Shown here piece by piece: positions 1-8,755 of a stretch of 64,000 bases of DNA; the first letter of the stretch is position 1, and every line of letters starts with the position of its first letter. Origin of the DNA: Agrobacterium vitis (GTDB lineage: Bacteria > Pseudomonadota > Alphaproteobacteria > Rhizobiales > Rhizobiaceae). The translations under genes were made by a program, and so were the position numbers. The stretch lies in NCBI RefSeq assembly GCF_014926405.1, contig NZ_JACXXJ020000005.1:3723629-3787628 (forward strand), read 5' to 3'. The notes beneath the pieces are model-generated. The model was not told where the DNA came from and made no database searches. It was given only the letters and a program-made list of their open reading frames with translations.

Positions 1-499
1 CAAAGACGACATCGACGAACTCCGAGCCGCGCTCGTAGCGTTCCGCATGGGGCGGCAGGCCCTCAAAGCCGTAATTATAGCCCGTCTCGTCATGGTCGGA
101 GGTCACGACATTCCAGCAGGCGCGGCCACCGCTCAAATGATCGATGGAGGCAAAAATGCGGGCAATGTTAAACGGCTCATAATAGCTGGTGGAGGCGGTG
201 GCGACAAAGCCAAGCTTTTCCGTGAGCACGGACAGCGCCGAAATCAGCGACAGCGGCTCAAACCGGTTCATCTTGGTGGGCGAGCGCGCCAGCGCATCGG
301 CATCGCCAATGGCGGCGGCGGGGGAATCGGCCAGGAACATGAAGTCGAATTTCGCCGCTTCGGAGATTTTTGCCACGTTCAGCAGGTGATCAATCTTGTT
401 GGCACCCTGCACATCGGCATCCGGGTGCCGCCACGCTGCCGGGTTGAAACCGAAAGTATAGACGAAGGTTCCGAGTTTCAGCGTGTCGGTGCGGGCCAT
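1..499 (-). CDS. LLM-class flavin-dependent monooxygenase (partial, C-terminus outside window)
   Basis: The reverse strand from 499 to 1 is open in one frame and runs off the left edge, giving about 166 N-terminal residues. It starts MARTDTLKLGTFVYTFGFNP and later has the stretch SIDHLSGGRACWNVVTSDHD, which is typical of the NtaA/SnaA/DszA group of FMNH2-dependent monooxygenases with a luciferase-like TIM barrel. These enzymes oxidise small sulfur or amino compounds with a separate flavin reductase; the substrate here cannot be told. It lies 20 bp downstream of the GntR regulator on the same strand, so it is probably the last or a late gene of the amino acid ABC operon. The family call is good; the substrate is unknown. 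Confidence 0.8.
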   Translation of the reverse strand, partial: MARTDTLKLGTFVYTFGFNPAAWRHPDADVQGANKIDHLLNVAKISEAAKFDFMFLADSPAAAIGDADALARSPTKMNRFEPLSLISALSVLTEKLGFVATASTSYYEPFNIARIFASIDHLSGGRACWNVVTSDHDETGYNYGFEGLPPHAERYERGSEFVDVVF

Positions 500-519
500 G
501 GGGATCTCTTCTTTTCTGA

Positions 520-1269
520 TCAGGTTGGAGTCATAATACGTTGGGATGGGGTAAAGCGGGCCGTGACGGCATGGCTGGCACCGGGATAGGTCAGGCGCAC
601 CTGGGTGACGGTTTCATCCAGCCGCCATGTTTGGCGCTCCACCACCAGAACCGGGGTGTTGGCGGCAATATCCAAGGTTTTAGCCGCCGCCTCATTGGCA
701 GCTTCGGCGGCAATGCGGTGTTCGGCGGCATTCCATGGAATGTGCGTCAAAAGCCACGGACCGGGAGCCAGATCGGCAAAATCAGCCTCTGCCGCCTGCG
801 GCACCACGCCCAGGTTGATGATACGTTCTTCAAGGCAGAAAGGACTATCATCAGCATAATGCAGACAGGCGAGGGTCAGCAGCTTGCGGCGCGGTGCGAG
901 AGACAGGTTTTCACACTCTGTCTTGGTCGGAGGGCGGATGGTTCGCGACAGAATGCGGTGATGGTAGGTCTTCTCTAACGAGATGACCTCATCACGGATG
1001 TCGTAAATTTCCAGAATGGCGCTTTGCGAGTTCTGCGGCATGACGATGCTGCCGGTCTTGCGCTTGCGCAGCACAAGGCCAGCGCGAGCAAGCTGGGTCA
1101 GCACCTTGTTGACCGTCATGCGTGAGCAGGCATATGTCTCGGCCAGCACTTGCTCGGACGGGATTTTATAGCCCGGCGGCCATCGACTTGAGAGAATATT
1201 GCTCTCAATGTCATCCAGAATACGCTGGTGCAGCGATTTGCTGCGTGTGTCTATCTCTTCAGTCATCAT
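520..1269 (-). CDS. GntR family regulator, HutC type
   Basis: This 249-residue protein has an N-terminal GntR winged helix (about residues 10-80, with IPSEQVLAETYACSRMTVNK as recognition region) followed by a UTRA effector-binding domain. This is the HutC layout, whose members repress histidine use or sense other small ligands. Its ATG overlaps the stop of the ABC ATPase gene by 4 bp (ATGA); a second ATG lies one codon downstream. As the regulator sits inside the transport operon, autoregulation by the transported or catabolised compound is likely. The ligand cannot be read from the sequence. Confidence 0.85.
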   Translation of the reverse strand: MMTEEIDTRSKSLHQRILDDIESNILSSRWPPGYKIPSEQVLAETYACSRMTVNKVLTQLARAGLVLRKRKTGSIVMPQNSQSAILEIYDIRDEVISLEKTYHHRILSRTIRPPTKTECENLSLAPRRKLLTLACLHYADDSPFCLEERIINLGVVPQAAEADFADLAPGPWLLTHIPWNAAEHRIAAEAANEAAAKTLDIAANTPVLVVERQTWRLDETVTQVRLTYPGASHAVTARFTPSQRIMTPT

Positions 1270-2057
1270 GCCAGCATCGATGCGCCGCGATCCAGATAGG
1301 TATCAAGGAATTGTTCCAATCGGGGATGGCGCGGCTTGGCAAAAACATCCGATGGCGCGCCAGTAAACAGCAATTTTCCCTGGTCGAGAAAGCTGATCTG
1401 CTGGCCAACCGTGGCGGCAAAGCCGATTTCGTGGGACACGACCACCATGGTCATGCCCTCGGCTGCCAGATCGCGCATCACGTTGAGCACTTCGCCGGTT
1501 AATTCCGGGTCGAGCGCCGAGGTTGGCTCATCAAACAGCATGATTTTCGGTTGCAAGGCAAGGGCGCGGGCAATGGCCACGCGCTGTTGCTGTCCGCCGG
1601 AGAGCTGCGACGGGTAGTGGCCTGCGCGGTTTTCCAGCCCTACCTTTTTCAGCTGCGCCATGGCGCGGTCTTCTGCCTCGCGTTTTGGCACTTTATGCAC
1701 GGTCTTCAGGGCTTCGGAGACATTACCAAGCGCGGTCATATGCGGCCAGAGATTGAATTGCTGGAACACCATGCCGATTTTGGAGCGCACGGCGCGGATT
1801 TGGGCGGCAGGCAAGCGTTCACGTTGACCATCGGGTTTTTCGAAATAGCCAAGCGCTTCGCCGCTTACGGTGATCATGCCCTCGCTCGCCTCTTCCAGAA
1901 AGGCCATGCAGCGCAACAGCGTGCTCTTGCCAGAGCCGGAGGGGCCAATCAGGCAGGAGACCTTGCCCTCGGGGATGTCGAGATCAATGTCACTCAACAC
2001 GGTGTTGGTTCCAAAGCGCTTGACGAGTTTGGAAACGGAAATGGCGGGAAGCGTCAT
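1266..2057 (-). CDS. polar amino acid ABC transporter, ATP-binding protein
   Basis: This 263-residue protein is the ATPase of a polar amino acid (HisP/GlnQ class) importer. The Walker A motif is GPSGSGKSTLLR, the signature is LSGGQQQRVAIARAL, and Walker B is IMLFDEPTSALDPE, followed by the H-loop (VVVSHE). It is of normal family length with no truncation. Four-base overlaps join it to the permease before it and the regulator after it, so translation of the set is probably coupled. Class assignment is firm; the solute is not known. Confidence 0.93.
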   Translation of the reverse strand: MTLPAISVSKLVKRFGTNTVLSDIDLDIPEGKVSCLIGPSGSGKSTLLRCMAFLEEASEGMITVSGEALGYFEKPDGQRERLPAAQIRAVRSKIGMVFQQFNLWPHMTALGNVSEALKTVHKVPKREAEDRAMAQLKKVGLENRAGHYPSQLSGGQQQRVAIARALALQPKIMLFDEPTSALDPELTGEVLNVMRDLAAEGMTMVVVSHEIGFAATVGQQISFLDQGKLLFTGAPSDVFAKPRHPRLEQFLDTYLDRGASMLA

Positions 2058-2722
2058 GGCGCGGAAAACCTCAATCTGCTCAAACGGGATTCAGCCTTGC
2101 GAGCCGCCCAAGCGGTGGCCTCAACAATGACCCAGTAAATAACGGCCAGCACGAAAATCGCCTCCAGAAAGGCATATTGCGCAGAACCAATGGCGCTGAC
2201 GGTGGCGGTGAGTTCGGGAACGGTGATGATCGACAACACCGCCGATTCTTTCAGAAGAATGATGGCCAGATTGACGCAAGGTGGCAGCACGATCAGCGCC
2301 ATTTCGGGCAAGAGAATGCGGCGAATAATTTGAAGCCGGGTCAGCCCCAGACATTCTGCCGCTTCCACATGGCCTTGGGGAACGGAGCCATAGCCTGCAC
2401 GGAAAATTTCCGAGTAATAGGCGGCGGAATAGACGGTGAGACCAATCAACCCGCAAGGGATAGGGTCGAGCGACAGGCCAACATAAGGTCCGCCATAATA
2501 GACAAGGAAAATCTGGATCAGAAACGGCGTGCCGCGTAACACTTCCACCACCAATCCCAGTGGAATATCCAGAAACCTGCCGCCGTAGCGCCGTCCTGTC
2601 GCGACGAGAAAGCCAACGACAATGCCCAGCACCATGCCGACCACCCAGATCCACAGGGTGGTGGTGGCACCGCTGAAAATTTCCGGTAGATGATCGAGAA
2701 TGACTTTCGGATCAAAGATCAT
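2054..2722 (-). CDS. polar amino acid ABC transporter, permease
   Basis: This 222-residue inner-membrane permease of the HisM/HisQ type has about five hydrophobic segments. The EAA loop near residues 120-140 (HVEAAECLGLTRLQIIRRIL) is the contact site for the ATPase. It forms a heterodimer with the permease encoded just upstream, whose stop codon overlaps its start (ATGA). Gene order binding protein-permease-permease-ATPase is the standard arrangement for this importer class. Confidence 0.92.
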   Translation of the reverse strand: MIFDPKVILDHLPEIFSGATTTLWIWVVGMVLGIVVGFLVATGRRYGGRFLDIPLGLVVEVLRGTPFLIQIFLVYYGGPYVGLSLDPIPCGLIGLTVYSAAYYSEIFRAGYGSVPQGHVEAAECLGLTRLQIIRRILLPEMALIVLPPCVNLAIILLKESAVLSIITVPELTATVSAIGSAQYAFLEAIFVLAVIYWVIVEATAWAARKAESRLSRLRFSAP

Positions 2723-3360
2723 TTGATCGCTCCCGGCAGGCTACGCTCGGTGATGCGGGCGATCATCGCCACGCTCCAGCAGATGATTAGATAAATCAGC
2801 GCTGCCGATGAAAACAGTTCAATGGGCAGATAGGTGGAGGCGGCAAGATCCTGTGCCATGCGGGTCAGCTCGACAATGCCGACGACCGAGACCAGCGAAG
2901 AGGATTTGAGGATCATGATCGCCTCATTGACCAAAGCCGGAAAGGTGAGTCGCAACGCAATGGGCAGTTTGATGCGTAAAAACGTCTGGCGGCCTGAAAA
3001 GCCTGCCATATCGGCAGCTTCCACCAAGCCTTTGGGGACACTTTCAAAGCCCCCACGCAGGTTTTCGGCCTGATAGGCTGCTGTGCAAAGTGACAAGCCA
3101 ATGATGGCGGCCACCACACTTGGCACATTGATGCCAATGAAGGGCAGAAGATTGTAAATCAGCAGCAATTGCACCAGCAGCGGCACGCCGCGAAAGAAGC
3201 TGATGAACAGCATGGTTGGCATTGTGTAGAGCCGTTTGCCGGAGAGCATGGCGCCAGACAGGGCAATGGCAATCAAAAAGCCGATGGCAATCGAAATCAC
3301 GCTGATGCCCAGCGTCCATCCGGCAGCCTTAACCAGCAAAAAGAAGAGTTTGAATGACAT
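2719..3360 (-). CDS. polar amino acid ABC transporter, permease
   Basis: This is the second permease of the importer, 213 residues when started at MSFKLFFLLVKAAGW (ATG at 3360). The frame stays open upstream to 3600, but that stretch is the translation of a palindromic repeat element (3412-3591) and looks nothing like a permease, so the shorter start is preferred. The EAA loop is visible (VEAADMAGFSGRQTFLRIKL). The 290 bp between this gene and the binding-protein gene holds the repeat. Confidence 0.9.
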   Translation of the reverse strand: MSFKLFFLLVKAAGWTLGISVISIAIGFLIAIALSGAMLSGKRLYTMPTMLFISFFRGVPLLVQLLLIYNLLPFIGINVPSVVAAIIGLSLCTAAYQAENLRGGFESVPKGLVEAADMAGFSGRQTFLRIKLPIALRLTFPALVNEAIMILKSSSLVSVVGIVELTRMAQDLAASTYLPIELFSSAALIYLIICWSVAMIARITERSLPGAIK

Positions 3361-3411
3361 GGCACCCCAGTCTCCGCTGTTGCGGACCACAATAAACGAC
3401 AGCGTGCGGGA

Positions 3412-3591
3412 TACCCCCCTCTGTCCTGCCGGACATCTCCCCCTCAAGGGGGGGGAGATCAGATAGATCACCACGACTTGCTTAAACTGACGCAACCGCA
3501 AAATGCCGTTCTGGCTGATTGACTGGGCGCTTCGGGCGAGTCGATCTCCCCCCTTTGAGGGGGAGATGCCTGGCAAGGCAGAGGGGGGGGT
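3412..3591. repeat. inverted-repeat element between binding-protein and permease genes
   Basis: Two arms of about 50 bp at 3412-3461 and 3541-3591 are near-perfect reverse complements of each other, separated by about 80 bp. Each arm also holds an internal palindrome built on CTCCCCCTCAAGGGGGAG-like sequence. This is the shape of a short non-coding palindromic or MITE-like intergenic element as found scattered in rhizobial genomes. It could fold in mRNA and lower expression of the genes behind the abundant binding protein. The named family was not determined. Confidence 0.8.
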
Positions 3592-3650
3592 AGGCGGCAT
3601 ATCAAGAGATCATATGCTGCTCCAGAAGCAGAGCCTCTGGATGTCCGACC

Positions 3651-4478
3651 TCAAAACGCCGGGTCTTTCACGCTATCAGGCGTATCAAACTTGGTGCCAA
3701 ACCACTTTTCCTGCAATTTCGCCATGCGGCCATCACCCTTCATCTTGATGATGGCGGCATCGACAGCATCGATCAGGCTGGCGTGGTCTGCATCTTTGGT
3801 GCCAACAAAGCTGAAATAGCTCTTTTTGCCAAAGGGTGGCACCACCACTTCAAAAGCTCCATTGCGCTGCTTGGCCACAAAAGCAATGTTGGGCAGCGAA
3901 TTGGCAACGGCCACCACGCGGCCAGCGGCCATATCGGCATAGGCGTCGTTGAAGGAGACATATTCACGCACATCAATTTTCTTCGGCAAGGTTGCGGAAA
4001 GTTCCTGCAACTGCGCCAGCTGGGCTGTGGCCTTGCCAACACCAACAGATTTACCCGCCAGATCCTCAGGCTTGGTGATGGTCTTGTCGCCAGCCTTTTT
4101 CAGGATAGCAACGGTGGCTTCAGCAATGGGCGCGGTGAAGCGGTAGCGCTCCATGCGCGCTTTGGTGACGGTGGCGGGGCCTGCAACAATATCGAACTTG
4201 CCTGCTTCAAGGCCGGGCAAAACGCCGTCCCACGGCAGGGCAATCCACTCAACCTTCACGCCCAATTCCTTGCCGATTTCGGCAAAGAGATCAACGTTGA
4301 GGCCGACGTGGTCGCCAGCATCAATAAAGTCGAACGGCGCAAAGGCGGTTTCCGTGCCGACTTTCAACGTGCCAGCGGCTTTGATCTTGGCCAGCGCATC
4401 TTCGGCATGGGCCGACACGCTCGCGCCAAACAACAGGGCAGCCCCAAGCGCCGCCTTCAGCAACAATCTTTTCTGCAT
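3651..4478 (-). CDS. polar amino acid ABC transporter, periplasmic binding protein
   Basis: This 275-residue family 3 solute-binding protein starts MQKRLLLKAALGAALLFGAS, a Sec signal peptide with likely cleavage after AHA. The mature start LAKIKAAGTLKVGTETAFAP is the standard opening of polar amino acid binding proteins. The open frame extends further upstream to 4565 but without the signal peptide at its front, so the ATG at 4478 was chosen. It is the first gene of the operon. The ligand cannot be assigned. Confidence 0.92.
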   Translation of the reverse strand: MQKRLLLKAALGAALLFGASVSAHAEDALAKIKAAGTLKVGTETAFAPFDFIDAGDHVGLNVDLFAEIGKELGVKVEWIALPWDGVLPGLEAGKFDIVAGPATVTKARMERYRFTAPIAEATVAILKKAGDKTITKPEDLAGKSVGVGKATAQLAQLQELSATLPKKIDVREYVSFNDAYADMAAGRVVAVANSLPNIAFVAKQRNGAFEVVVPPFGKKSYFSFVGTKDADHASLIDAVDAAIIKMKGDGRMAKLQEKWFGTKFDTPDSVKDPAF

Positions 4479-4687
4479 CACGATTTCTCCAGTTGCCCGC
4501 AACCCGCCGATCTCTCGTACCGGTGCAATTCCCCTCAGCCGTTTCTCGGCTATTTGACTATACAAATAGAGCGGGGAAGGGGGCAGCTGTCAATGCTATT
4601 GTGCGGAAAATAAGCGTGCTTATTTTCTAAGCAGATCTTTGGCTGGAGTCGAGGCGAATCCGCCCCTTTTTCCAGGAAACTGCTATT

Positions 4688-5323
4688 TCACGCGATGGCG
4701 ACGATATCGACGCTGATATCAGCGGGCCGGGAGGCTTCGATCACCAATCGCCCGTTGGGCAAGTCGTTGCCGTTCAATTTCCAGGCGATTGCGGCCTCGT
4801 CCAGTCCGTAATGAACCCAACGGTCCCGCAGGCGCTGTTCCAGCACCTCCAGTGGGGGGCCAACGAACACAGTCAGGTCGAAACAGCTTTGCAGACGGGT
4901 CCAAGGCGCGCGATCCAGAAGCAGGTAATTGCCTTCGACCAGAATGAAGCGGGTATCAGGCGAAATCGACCGGGCCGAGGCAATCGCCAATTCGCGGTCG
5001 CGGTCGAAGACCGGTACAAGAACCTCCTCATCGCCAGCCTTCACCGCCGTGACGATGTCGAGAAAGCCGCGCGCGTCGAAGGTTTCCGGGGCGCCTTTGC
5101 GCTTCAGCAGGCCGCGTTGTTCCAGAATGCCATTGTCCATATGAAATCCGTCCATCGGCAGGATTTCCGCAGTTTCGCCGCGCGCAATCAGCGCCTCGCG
5201 CAAGGCTTCCGACAGGGTTGACTTACCGGCCCCTGGCGGCCCGGCAATGGCGATCATGAAACGGCTGGCCCCTTGGGCCAGCCGCGTGATTTCCTCAAGA
5301 AGGGAGGAAATAGATGTTGTCAT
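4688..5323 (-). CDS. frcK: fructose-associated kinase FrcK (P-loop uridine kinase-like)
   Basis: This 211-residue cytoplasmic P-loop kinase has Walker A IAGPPGAGKST near residue 30 and a substrate region LPMDGFHMDN, as in the uridine kinase / pantothenate kinase-like fold. In Sinorhizobium meliloti the gene at this place of the frc operon was named frcK and proposed to act on imported sugar. The start at 5323 overlaps the frcA stop by 4 bp (ATGA), so upstream in-frame codons within frcA were ignored. Catalytic activity on fructose is inferred only from context. Confidence 0.82.
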   Translation of the reverse strand: MTTSISSLLEEITRLAQGASRFMIAIAGPPGAGKSTLSEALREALIARGETAEILPMDGFHMDNGILEQRGLLKRKGAPETFDARGFLDIVTAVKAGDEEVLVPVFDRDRELAIASARSISPDTRFILVEGNYLLLDRAPWTRLQSCFDLTVFVGPPLEVLEQRLRDRWVHYGLDEAAIAWKLNGNDLPNGRLVIEASRPADISVDIVAIA

Positions 5324-6102
5324 GCTGCAATCGCTTCTGCTGGTGCTTCTTTTGCACCCGTCATGAAGGCCACGGCATCCGACATGGTGTAATCCTTCGG
5401 ATTGATCACGCACAGGCGCTTACCAAGCCGATGGATATGGATGCGGTCGGCCACTTCAAACACATGCGGCATATTGTGCGAAATTAGCACGATCGGCATG
5501 CCGCGCGAGCGCACGTCCTGGATCAGCTCCAGCACGCGGCGGCTTTCCTTGACACCCAAGGCAGCGGTTGGTTCGTCGAGGATAACCACCTTGGAACCGA
5601 AGGCAGCGGCACGGGCCACAGCCACACCCTGACGCTGACCGCCCGACAGGGTTTCCACCGCTTGATTGATGTTCTGGATGGTCATCAGACCAAGCTCGGA
5701 CAACTTTTCACGGGCAAATTTGTCCATGGCAGGCTTGTCCAGCGCCCGGAACACGCTGCCCATGATGCCGGGTTTGCGCATTTCGCGGCCCAGGAACATA
5801 TTGTCGGCAATGGAGAGTGCCGGAGACAGGGCAAGGTTCTGATACACCGTTTCGATACCCGCCTTGCGGGCATCAATCGGTGAGCGGAAATTGATGGTCT
5901 TGCCTTCGAGCTTGATCTCGCCTTCATCCGGCGTCACCGCGCCGGAAATAGCCTTGATCAATGAGGATTTACCAGCGCCGTTATCGCCGATGACCGCAAG
6001 GATTTCACCCGGATAGAGATCAAAATCGGCGTTGTCGAGGGCAGTGACGCGGCCATAACGCTTGACGAGACCACGGGCGGTGAGAATCGGTTCTTGTGCC
6101 AT
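5320..6102 (-). CDS. frcA: fructose ABC transporter ATP-binding protein FrcA
   Basis: This 260-residue ATPase belongs to the CUT2 sugar importer class. Walker A is GDNGAGKSSLIK, the signature LSGGQRQGVAVARA, Walker B VVILDEPTAALG, and the H-loop LISHN. Unlike RbsA-type partners (about 500 residues, two ATPase domains fused) it has only one domain, as known for FrcA, so it should work as a homodimer. Its ATG shares one base with the frcC stop (TAATG). It energises uptake through FrcC. Confidence 0.9.
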   Translation of the reverse strand: MAQEPILTARGLVKRYGRVTALDNADFDLYPGEILAVIGDNGAGKSSLIKAISGAVTPDEGEIKLEGKTINFRSPIDARKAGIETVYQNLALSPALSIADNMFLGREMRKPGIMGSVFRALDKPAMDKFAREKLSELGLMTIQNINQAVETLSGGQRQGVAVARAAAFGSKVVILDEPTAALGVKESRRVLELIQDVRSRGMPIVLISHNMPHVFEVADRIHIHRLGKRLCVINPKDYTMSDAVAFMTGAKEAPAEAIAA

Positions 6103-7184
6103 TAGCCAGCTACCTTTCTGATCCATTGGTCAATTGCAACGGCGGCAATGATCAGCACGCCAATCAGCATATAGGTCCATTGCGGGTCGGTGCCGGCCAT
6201 GCGCAGGCCAAGCTGGAACACGCCGACGATCAACGCGCCAAACAGCATGCCCATGATGGAGCCGCGGCCACCAAACAGCGACATGCCGCCAATCACTACG
6301 GCCGTGATGGATTCGATATTGGCAAACTGCCCAGCCGTTGGCGATACCGAACCGATACGGCCAATCATCGCCCAACCACCCAGCGCACAGATCAGGCCGG
6401 CAAGGGTGTAGACGGAAATCAGCATGCGCTTGACATTGACGCCAGACAATTCCGCTGCATCGGGATCGTCGCCGACAGCGTAGAGATGGCGGCCCCAGGC
6501 GGTGTTGTTCAAGACATACCAGAGGACCGCAACCAGAAGGGCGAGTGCGATCACACCATAGGTCAGGACGGCACCGCCCAACTTAAAGCTTTGGCCAAAA
6601 TATTGCAGGATGGGCGCATTGGTGCCCAGGTCTTGCGAGCGGATTGTCTCGTTGCCGGAATACAGGAAATTGGCTGCCAGCACGATCTGCCACATGCCGA
6701 GTGTGACAATGAAGGGGGGCAGCTTGACGCGGGCCACCAGCACGCCATTGATGAAGCCGCAAATGCCGCCAACGGCAAAGCCGCACAGCACGGCAAGCGG
6801 GCCAGGCACGCCATAGTGAACGGCAAATTGCCCCATGACGACAGAAGACAGGACCATGATGGCCCCCACCGAAAGGTCAATCCCGGCGGTGAGGATAATC
6901 AGGGTCTGGGCTGCGCCGATGATGCCGGTAATGGCAACCTGCTGCAAAATCAGCGTCAGGGCAAAGGGTGAAAAGAATTTACCACCCAGAATGACGCCGA
7001 ACGCGATCAGTGACAGAATCAGCACGATCAGCGGTACGGCAGCCGGGCTGGAATGCAGGAAGTGCTGAAACTTTTGCAATGGCGTCTTGTCGTTGGTATC
7101 GAACTGCGCGACCGCAGTGGCACTGCCCGACAGCACATTCTCGTATTCAAGATGAGGTTTGGTGGCGGCTTTTGGCTCGCTCAT
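6102..7184 (-). CDS. frcC: fructose ABC transporter permease FrcC
   Basis: This 360-residue integral membrane protein of the BPD_transp_2 (RbsC-like) family has roughly nine to ten hydrophobic segments and the conserved stretch TLIILTAGIDLSVGAIMVLS. The start at 7184 (MSEPKAATK) was chosen over an upstream GTG-type start because a good ribosome site GGGAGG lies just before it. It imports fructose (in S. meliloti also mannose and ribose) delivered by FrcB. A hairpin separates it from frcB. Confidence 0.9.
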   Translation of the reverse strand: MSEPKAATKPHLEYENVLSGSATAVAQFDTNDKTPLQKFQHFLHSSPAAVPLIVLILSLIAFGVILGGKFFSPFALTLILQQVAITGIIGAAQTLIILTAGIDLSVGAIMVLSSVVMGQFAVHYGVPGPLAVLCGFAVGGICGFINGVLVARVKLPPFIVTLGMWQIVLAANFLYSGNETIRSQDLGTNAPILQYFGQSFKLGGAVLTYGVIALALLVAVLWYVLNNTAWGRHLYAVGDDPDAAELSGVNVKRMLISVYTLAGLICALGGWAMIGRIGSVSPTAGQFANIESITAVVIGGMSLFGGRGSIMGMLFGALIVGVFQLGLRMAGTDPQWTYMLIGVLIIAAVAIDQWIRKVAG

Positions 7185-7332
7185 CGGCTTTCCTCCCGTG
7201 GACCTCTTCTGAGGCTTGAGGGCCGGGCTGGACCGTGACACCAATTGCCGACGGCCGCCTGCGGCATTGTAGAATTTATGTATTCAACCCAGAAATCTGT
7301 CTATTACTCTTGGTTGCGTATCGCGCTTACCA

Positions 7333-7356
7333 GAAGGGCGGCCTGAGCCGCCCTTC
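7333..7356 (-). other. intercistronic hairpin between frcB and frcC
   Basis: A perfect 10-bp inverted repeat (GAAGGGCGGC, 4-base loop, GCCGCCCTTC) lies 24 bp after the frcB stop. On the minus strand it is not followed by a U-tract, so it is more likely a partial terminator or mRNA 3'-end stabiliser. Such a structure would let the binding protein be made in excess over the membrane parts. Confidence 0.65.
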
Positions 7357-7379
7357 CGTTGCAATATTTCAAGAGCGTA

Positions 7380-8405
7380 TCAGCCCCAGCACTTCTTCAG
7401 GCCTTCGGCGACGTCGATTGACGGTACGCCCTTGGCAGCCTTGTCGGTGACGAGCGAAACGCCCGTATCAAAGAAGTCCTTGCCAGCGGTTGGCTTTGGC
7501 TTTTCGCCAGAGTCAGCAAACTTCTTGATGGCTTCGATGCCCAGAGCCGCCATCATCAGCGGATACTGCTGCGATGTCGCACCAATCACGCCTTCCTTGA
7601 CGTTTTTCACGCCAGGGCAGCCGCCGTCAACCGATACGATCAGCACGTCCTTCTGCTTGCCAACAGCCTTGAGGGCTTCATAGGCACCAGCAGCGGCTGG
7701 TTCGTTGATCGTGTGAACAACGTTGATGTTCGGGTTTTTCTGCAGAAGGTTTTCCATGGCCGTACGGCCACCTTCTTCGTTGCCGTTGGTGATGTCGTGG
7801 CCGACGATGCGCGGGTCGGTTTCGTCACCAATCTTGTTCGGGTCCTTCGGATCAATGCCGAAGCCTATCATGAAGCCCTGGTCGCGCATAACGTCAACCG
7901 ATGGCTGGGCAGGGGTAAGGTCGAGGAAGGCAACCTTGGCATCCTTGGCCTTGTCGCCCAAGGTGGCGGCAGCCCACTGGCCAATCAGCTTGCCAGCAAG
8001 AAGGTTGTCGGTCGCAAATGTCGCGTCAGCGGCATTGACCGGATCAAGCGGCGTATCGAGTGCGATCACCAGAAGACCAGCGTCGCGGGCTTCCTTGACG
8101 GCAGGCACGATGCCCTTGGTGTCGGAGGCGGTGATCAGGATACCCTTGGCACCATCGGCAATGCAGGTTTCAATGGCTGCAACCTGGCTTTCGCTATCGC
8201 CGTCGATCTTGCCGGCATAGGACTTCAGCGTAACGCCCAGTTCCTTGGCCTTGGCGGAAGCGCCTTCCTTCATCTTGACGAAGAATGGATTGGTATCGGT
8301 TTTGGTGATCAGGCAGGCTGAAACGTCAGCAGCCTGCGCGCCTGTCGAAAAGACAACGCCAAGAGCCAGGGCGCCAAGCGTGGCGCCGATCAAATTGGTC
8401 TTCAT
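7380..8405 (-). CDS. frcB: fructose ABC transporter periplasmic binding protein FrcB
   Basis: This 341-residue type 1 periplasmic binding protein has a Sec signal peptide ([20 protein letters not shown], cleavage after AQA). The mature part begins [20 protein letters not shown], as in ribose/fructose binding proteins, and [20 protein letters not shown] follows near residue 85. The Shine-Dalgarno GGGAGGA precedes the ATG. It is the first gene of frcBCAK and divergent from frcR, the order known for S. meliloti. Family and locus identity are strong; ligand range is taken from that relative. Confidence 0.92.
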   Translation of the reverse strand: MKTNLIGATLGALALGVVFSTGAQAADVSACLITKTDTNPFFVKMKEGASAKAKELGVTLKSYAGKIDGDSESQVAAIETCIADGAKGILITASDTKGIVPAVKEARDAGLLVIALDTPLDPVNAADATFATDNLLAGKLIGQWAAATLGDKAKDAKVAFLDLTPAQPSVDVMRDQGFMIGFGIDPKDPNKIGDETDPRIVGHDITNGNEEGGRTAMENLLQKNPNINVVHTINEPAAAGAYEALKAVGKQKDVLIVSVDGGCPGVKNVKEGVIGATSQQYPLMMAALGIEAIKKFADSGEKPKPTAGKDFFDTGVSLVTDKAAKGVPSIDVAEGLKKCWG

Positions 8406-8755
8406 ATGGATCCTCCCAAGGACAAAGATAAACGCACCCTCTCAAGGGGCCGTCCGGTTCGCATGGTCCATCACCTCTCCCGTGTTGGCCCCCCATGCTT
8501 CCTGCCTCAAGAAAACACTATTCCAAATCCCTGTCAATAAATAAATCGAGTTGAATTATTAATCCACTGTGGCATGCTTGGCTCGGTCGTGGCAGGGCGG
8601 GAGGAGCCTGTGCCGGGTTGATACGGAGCAGGATGCTCAGGAGAATTGGTGTTCGGGCCAGGATGGCGAAATGCCGATCCGGCGGAGCTCGGGGCCTGGA
8701 AATTCTTGTCGCACGCGGCTCTCTGGCCGGGTTGGGCGGGATGGGAGGATGATCG
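8406..8755. promoter_or_regulatory. frcB-frcR divergent control region
   Basis: This 350-bp gene-free stretch lies between divergent frcB and frcR. An AT-rich patch at about 8521-8565 contains TTGACA on the minus strand (8537-8532) as a possible -35 for frcB, but no clear -10 is seen at the usual spacing. The ROK repressor would be expected to bind here. No convincing operator palindrome was picked out by eye. Confidence 0.4.

Noticed and set aside
3361..3600. N-terminal extension of the upstream permease
   Set aside because: It is a translation of the palindromic repeat and is not permease-like; a normal start is at 3360.
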